A DNA stretch of 64,000 nucleotides from Halocynthiibacter sp. SDUM655004 (GTDB lineage Bacteria > Pseudomonadota > Alphaproteobacteria > Rhodobacterales > Rhodobacteraceae): positions 992,001-1,056,000 of the forward strand of contig NZ_JAPDUG010000001.1 in NCBI RefSeq assembly GCF_026015885.1, given 5' to 3'. Of the stretch, positions 61,560 through 64,000 are shown in pieces (positions within the stretch are counted from its first letter, which is position 1; the number at the start of each line of letters is the position of its first letter). Under the pieces are notes generated by a model, which was not told the origin of the DNA, made no database searches, and saw only the letters and a program-made list of their open reading frames with translations. The translations under genes were made by a program, and so were the position numbers.

Positions 61560-62435
61560 TTAGGGTTCGATGAACCGCACGCCCGGAATTCGTTTTATTT
61601 CAAGGATGTCGTCTTCATATATCGCTGTCAGCGCAGCGACATAATCGTCGTCCCAACCGGGGAGGTCGATTTCGATATCCAAGACCTCTTCCCGCACAAA
61701 TTTATCGAGAAACGCCGCGATGATTCTGCGCTGTTGCAGTGCGGATTGCGGCGGGTGGGTCTTGAGATAGGCATAAAACCGCTCCAGCCCCTCTTTGGTC
61801 ATGATCTCGTCAAGTAGGTCGTATTCGCCGCGAAATGCGAAGCTTGTATCAAGACCGACGAGCGAATGTAGCACCTCGGACCAGATTACAGGCGCGTCTT
61901 CGTTGCACCAGCAAGTGATCTTGGATTGCGGGCTGGCCTCGCGGATTTGATTGATCACAGAAGACCACCGCAGGCTCATCGGGTCCGTTCCCGACAGGTA
62001 TTCCTCATAGCTGATGTCGTTCATACGGTTGAACAACGTGGGGATCAGGACCGCTGGGTTGTTGATCGCGATTTGGAATTCAACATCATGCCCGTAGAAC
62101 AGGTTGCAATAACTCACAACCTTTTCAATGGTTTGGGGGTAGAATCCAATTCCGTCAAACACCCTAGGCGTCACGCAGATAAAGTTCTCGTTTGTCAGAA
62201 CAACGCGCTCGATTGTGTTGTCCTGTAGCATTGAGTCAAACAGCTTTTGGCGGGTTTCCTGGTTTGAACGCGCGCCTTCTAGGTCGGCGATGGTTGTACG
62301 GATCAGGGCGCGATATTTTCCGGGGCCGGGAACCGCAACACCATGAAGCGCCAGTTTCCCTTTGTCCTTGAGCAAGCTTTTGAGCAGCTTGTCGCTATCT
62401 GTGGAATGTACGCCAAGATGGAATACGACCTGCAT
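61560..62435 (-). CDS. Unrecognised 291-residue protein, distantly sulfotransferase-like N-terminus
   Basis: I cannot name this protein. The N-terminus (QVVFHLGVHSTDSDKLLKSL) is laid out like the P-loop start of sulfotransferase-family proteins (usually FHIGTHKTGT) but lacks the usual lysine and glycine, so a PAPS-binding role is doubtful. A later LTNENFI resembles their second motif. The remainder is soluble, with many aromatic and acidic residues. The ATG at 62435 has only a weak AGGGGC site; longer frames exist upstream but run through the divergent promoter region. Confidence 0.7.
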   Translation of the reverse strand: MQVVFHLGVHSTDSDKLLKSLLKDKGKLALHGVAVPGPGKYRALIRTTIADLEGARSNQETRQKLFDSMLQDNTIERVVLTNENFICVTPRVFDGIGFYPQTIEKVVSYCNLFYGHDVEFQIAINNPAVLIPTLFNRMNDISYEEYLSGTDPMSLRWSSVINQIREASPQSKITCWCNEDAPVIWSEVLHSLVGLDTSFAFRGEYDLLDEIMTKEGLERFYAYLKTHPPQSALQQRRIIAAFLDKFVREEVLDIEIDLPGWDDDYVAALTAIYEDDILEIKRIPGVRFIEP

Positions 62436-62459
62436 ATCGGTGCCCCTGTTTGCCCATTC

Positions 62460-62476
62460 CCAAGTAATATACTTGG
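62460..62476. promoter_or_regulatory. 17-bp palindrome in the divergent promoter of the iron-type permease
   Basis: CCAAGTAATATACTTGG is a perfect dyad (7-bp arms, 3-base centre) midway between the two divergent starts. The site is likely an operator, possibly for a metal-responsive regulator given the permease type; the binding protein is unknown. Confidence 0.65.
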
Positions 62477-62517
62477 TTTTCTGGACAGTTAAACAGCTTT
62501 CCGTTAGCACCACAGAA

Positions 62518-64000
62518 ATGACGACCAAAGATACAAACATCCACGCAGACGGCGCGAAAACGCGCCTGCGGCCAGACCTCTGGTCAATCGGCGCTTTGCT
62601 GATCGCCCTGACCGTTGCGGCGCCGATTGTCGCCGTTGTGTGGATTGCATTCCACCCGACCGAAAACATCTGGCCGCATCTGATGGCAACGACCCTGCCG
62701 CGTTACCTGACCAACACTTTGGTGCTGATGATCTCAGTCGGCACGTTGAGTGCAGCGGTTGGTACAGGGGCGGCATGGCTTACGACGATGTATCTCTTCC
62801 CCGGCGTGCGCTGGTTCCAGTGGCTGTTGCTGTTGCCGCTGGCAGTTCCGGCCTATCTCGGGGCCTATGGGATCGTTGATTTTCTTGAATACGCGGGCCC
62901 CGTCCAAACTCTGTTGCGCGATGTTATGGGGTACACCAATGGCCGCGATTACTGGTTCCCGCAGGTGCGCTCCATGGGCAGCGCGATTGTGGTGCTTACG
63001 GCGGCGCTGTCTCCCTATGTGTTCCTCTTGGCGCGTGCTGCGTTTCGCGAACATTCGGGCGGTAGCTATGAAGTGGCTCGTGCGCTTGGGGCAGGGCCGT
63101 TCAAGCGGTTTTGGAAAGTTGGCGTTCCACTCGCGCGTCCTGCGATCGCGGCGGGCGTTGCTATCGTGATGATGGAGACCGCGAGCGATTTTGGCGCCGT
63201 GGATTTCTTTGCGGTTCAAACGCTTACGACAGGGATTTTCACCACATGGCTTGAGAGCAGCAATGCGGGCGGGGCAGCCCAGATCGCTGGTGTAGTTCTG
63301 ATTCTGGTACTGTTGCTTGTATCTTTCGAGAAAATCCTGCGGCGTAAGAATCGCTACCACAACGCCGCGCGCCAAACGCGCCAGATCGTACCAATTCCTT
63401 TGCGTGGGTATCAGGGGTGGCTCGCAAGTTTCTTCTGTTTCGTGCCGTTTGCCGTTGGCTTCCTGCTACCCGCTGGTGTGCTGACTTATCACGCATTCAC
63501 AACCCCTGGCGCATGGCAGGATAGGGGGCTGACCGACGCATTGCTAACAACACTCGCGGTTGGCGCATCCGCGGCGGTCATCACAGTCATAGCAGCTTGT
63601 TTTCTTGTGTATGGCGTGCGCCTTGCACGAAGCCGGTTGCCGCGAATGTTGCTGCCCGTTACGACGCTTGGGTATGCCGCTCCCGGAGCCGTTCTGGGGG
63701 TCGGTATCCTTATCCCTATGGCTGCCGCCGACCACGCTATCGCCGATTTCGTCGAGGCCACTACCGGCTTGAACATCGGTCTTTTAATGACAGGCACAGG
63801 CTTTGCCATCGTCTTTGCATATAGCGTGCGATTCTTCGCAATTGCGCAGGGTGCGGTAGATAGTGCAATGGGCCGCGTCGCACCGAGCCTGCCGCTTGCA
63901 GCGCGCTCCCTCGGTCAAACTGCTGGCGGTGCTCTGCGCCGAGTCTATTTGCCGCTCATTCGCGGATCAATTGGTACAGCGCTTCTGTTGGTTTTCGTGG
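62518..64000 (+). CDS. Iron(III)-type ABC transporter permease, FbpB class (3' truncated)
   Basis: The frame opens at ATG 62518 and continues without a stop to the window edge (about 494 codons visible). It is a fused double permease: two BPD_transp_1 units, each with ~6 helices. The first coupling loop is YEVARALGAGPFKRFWKVGVPLARPAI (~residues 184-210); the second, APSLPLAARSLGQTAGGALRRVYLPLI, lies near the end. MMETASDFGAVDFF is typical of FbpB/SfuB iron permeases. No binding-protein gene lies upstream. The 3' end and any ATPase are outside the window. Confidence 0.88.
   Translation, partial: MTTKDTNIHADGAKTRLRPDLWSIGALLIALTVAAPIVAVVWIAFHPTENIWPHLMATTLPRYLTNTLVLMISVGTLSAAVGTGAAWLTTMYLFPGVRWFQWLLLLPLAVPAYLGAYGIVDFLEYAGPVQTLLRDVMGYTNGRDYWFPQVRSMGSAIVVLTAALSPYVFLLARAAFREHSGGSYEVARALGAGPFKRFWKVGVPLARPAIAAGVAIVMMETASDFGAVDFFAVQTLTTGIFTTWLESSNAGGAAQIAGVVLILVLLLVSFEKILRRKNRYHNAARQTRQIVPIPLRGYQGWLASFFCFVPFAVGFLLPAGVLTYHAFTTPGAWQDRGLTDALLTTLAVGASAAVITVIAACFLVYGVRLARSRLPRMLLPVTTLGYAAPGAVLGVGILIPMAAADHAIADFVEATTGLNIGLLMTGTGFAIVFAYSVRFFAIAQGAVDSAMGRVAPSLPLAARSLGQTAGGALRRVYLPLIRGSIGTALLLVFV

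Noticed and set aside
1-64000. Mobile elements, prophage, CRISPR arrays, or antiphage systems
   Set aside because: No transposase, integrase, phage structural gene, regularly spaced repeats or defence-type gene set was found. All genes fit a continuous chromosomal background.

Overview
The window looks like chromosome from a marine alphaproteobacterium of the Roseobacter/Rhodobacteraceae type. The evidence is gene content and order: the hisB-hisH ... hisA-hisF-hisE cluster, the NDUFA12-mlaD-DUF2155-aat block, GapR (DUF2312), an ScfR-type regulator, the dense set of ABC importers, and moderately GC-rich coding sequence. I see no phage genes, transposases, CRISPR array or rRNA. There is one tRNA (Tyr). 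This placement is inference from family knowledge; no database was searched.

Layout. 1-3.2 kb: 3' part of tamB, then a convergent terC. 4.1-9.0 kb: LacI-type regulator divergent from an RbsA/RbsC/RbsB-type sugar or polyol importer, with three tandem operator-like repeats between them. 9.1-12.9 kb: two consecutive MscS-type channels and a small membrane-anchored protein. 13.0-14.6 kb: tRNA-Tyr, rlmB, and a Tat-exported YHS protein followed by a possible small RNA. 14.8-18.5 kb: histidine biosynthesis genes interrupted by an opposite-strand DUF2147 gene. 18.9-26.3 kb: a LacI-regulated MalFGK-type importer carrying a GH63 hydrolase that resembles glucosylglycerate/mannosylglycerate hydrolases. 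26.3-33.2 kb: housekeeping genes (RluE-like synthase, clpP, clpX, NDUFA12-like subunit, mlaD, DUF2155, aat, accC, accB). 33.5-44.9 kb: a complete reductive pyrimidine catabolism locus (preT, preA, rutR, omega-aminotransferase, N-carbamoyl-beta-alanine amidohydrolase, dihydropyrimidinase) plus a THI5-like ABC importer, with two RutR-box-like palindromes. 45.0-59.2 kb: DUF6768-like protein, acs, a five-gene Liv-type importer, an ScfR-type regulator, a response regulator/2-TM protein/SLC5-histidine kinase operon, and a FliM/SpoA-domain protein. 59.2-62.4 kb: DUF442-type phosphatase-like protein, two half-size YeeE/YedE sulfur transporters, small proteins, gapR, and an unrecognised 291-residue protein. 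62.5-64 kb: start of an iron(III)-type ABC permease cut by the window edge.

How the parts work together. Three systems stand out. The GH63 operon looks like import plus cytoplasmic hydrolysis of a hexosyl-glycerate compatible solute, controlled by a LacI protein that has two copies of one perfect palindrome near its own start. The pyrimidine locus pairs the reductive (Pre) pathway with RutR, which in E. coli controls the unrelated oxidative Rut pathway; a good RutR box sits just after a plausible promoter for the second operon. The acetate/short-chain acyl module places acs, a Liv-type importer, ScfR and a CrbS-like transporter-kinase side by side. Its only response regulator has no DNA-binding domain.
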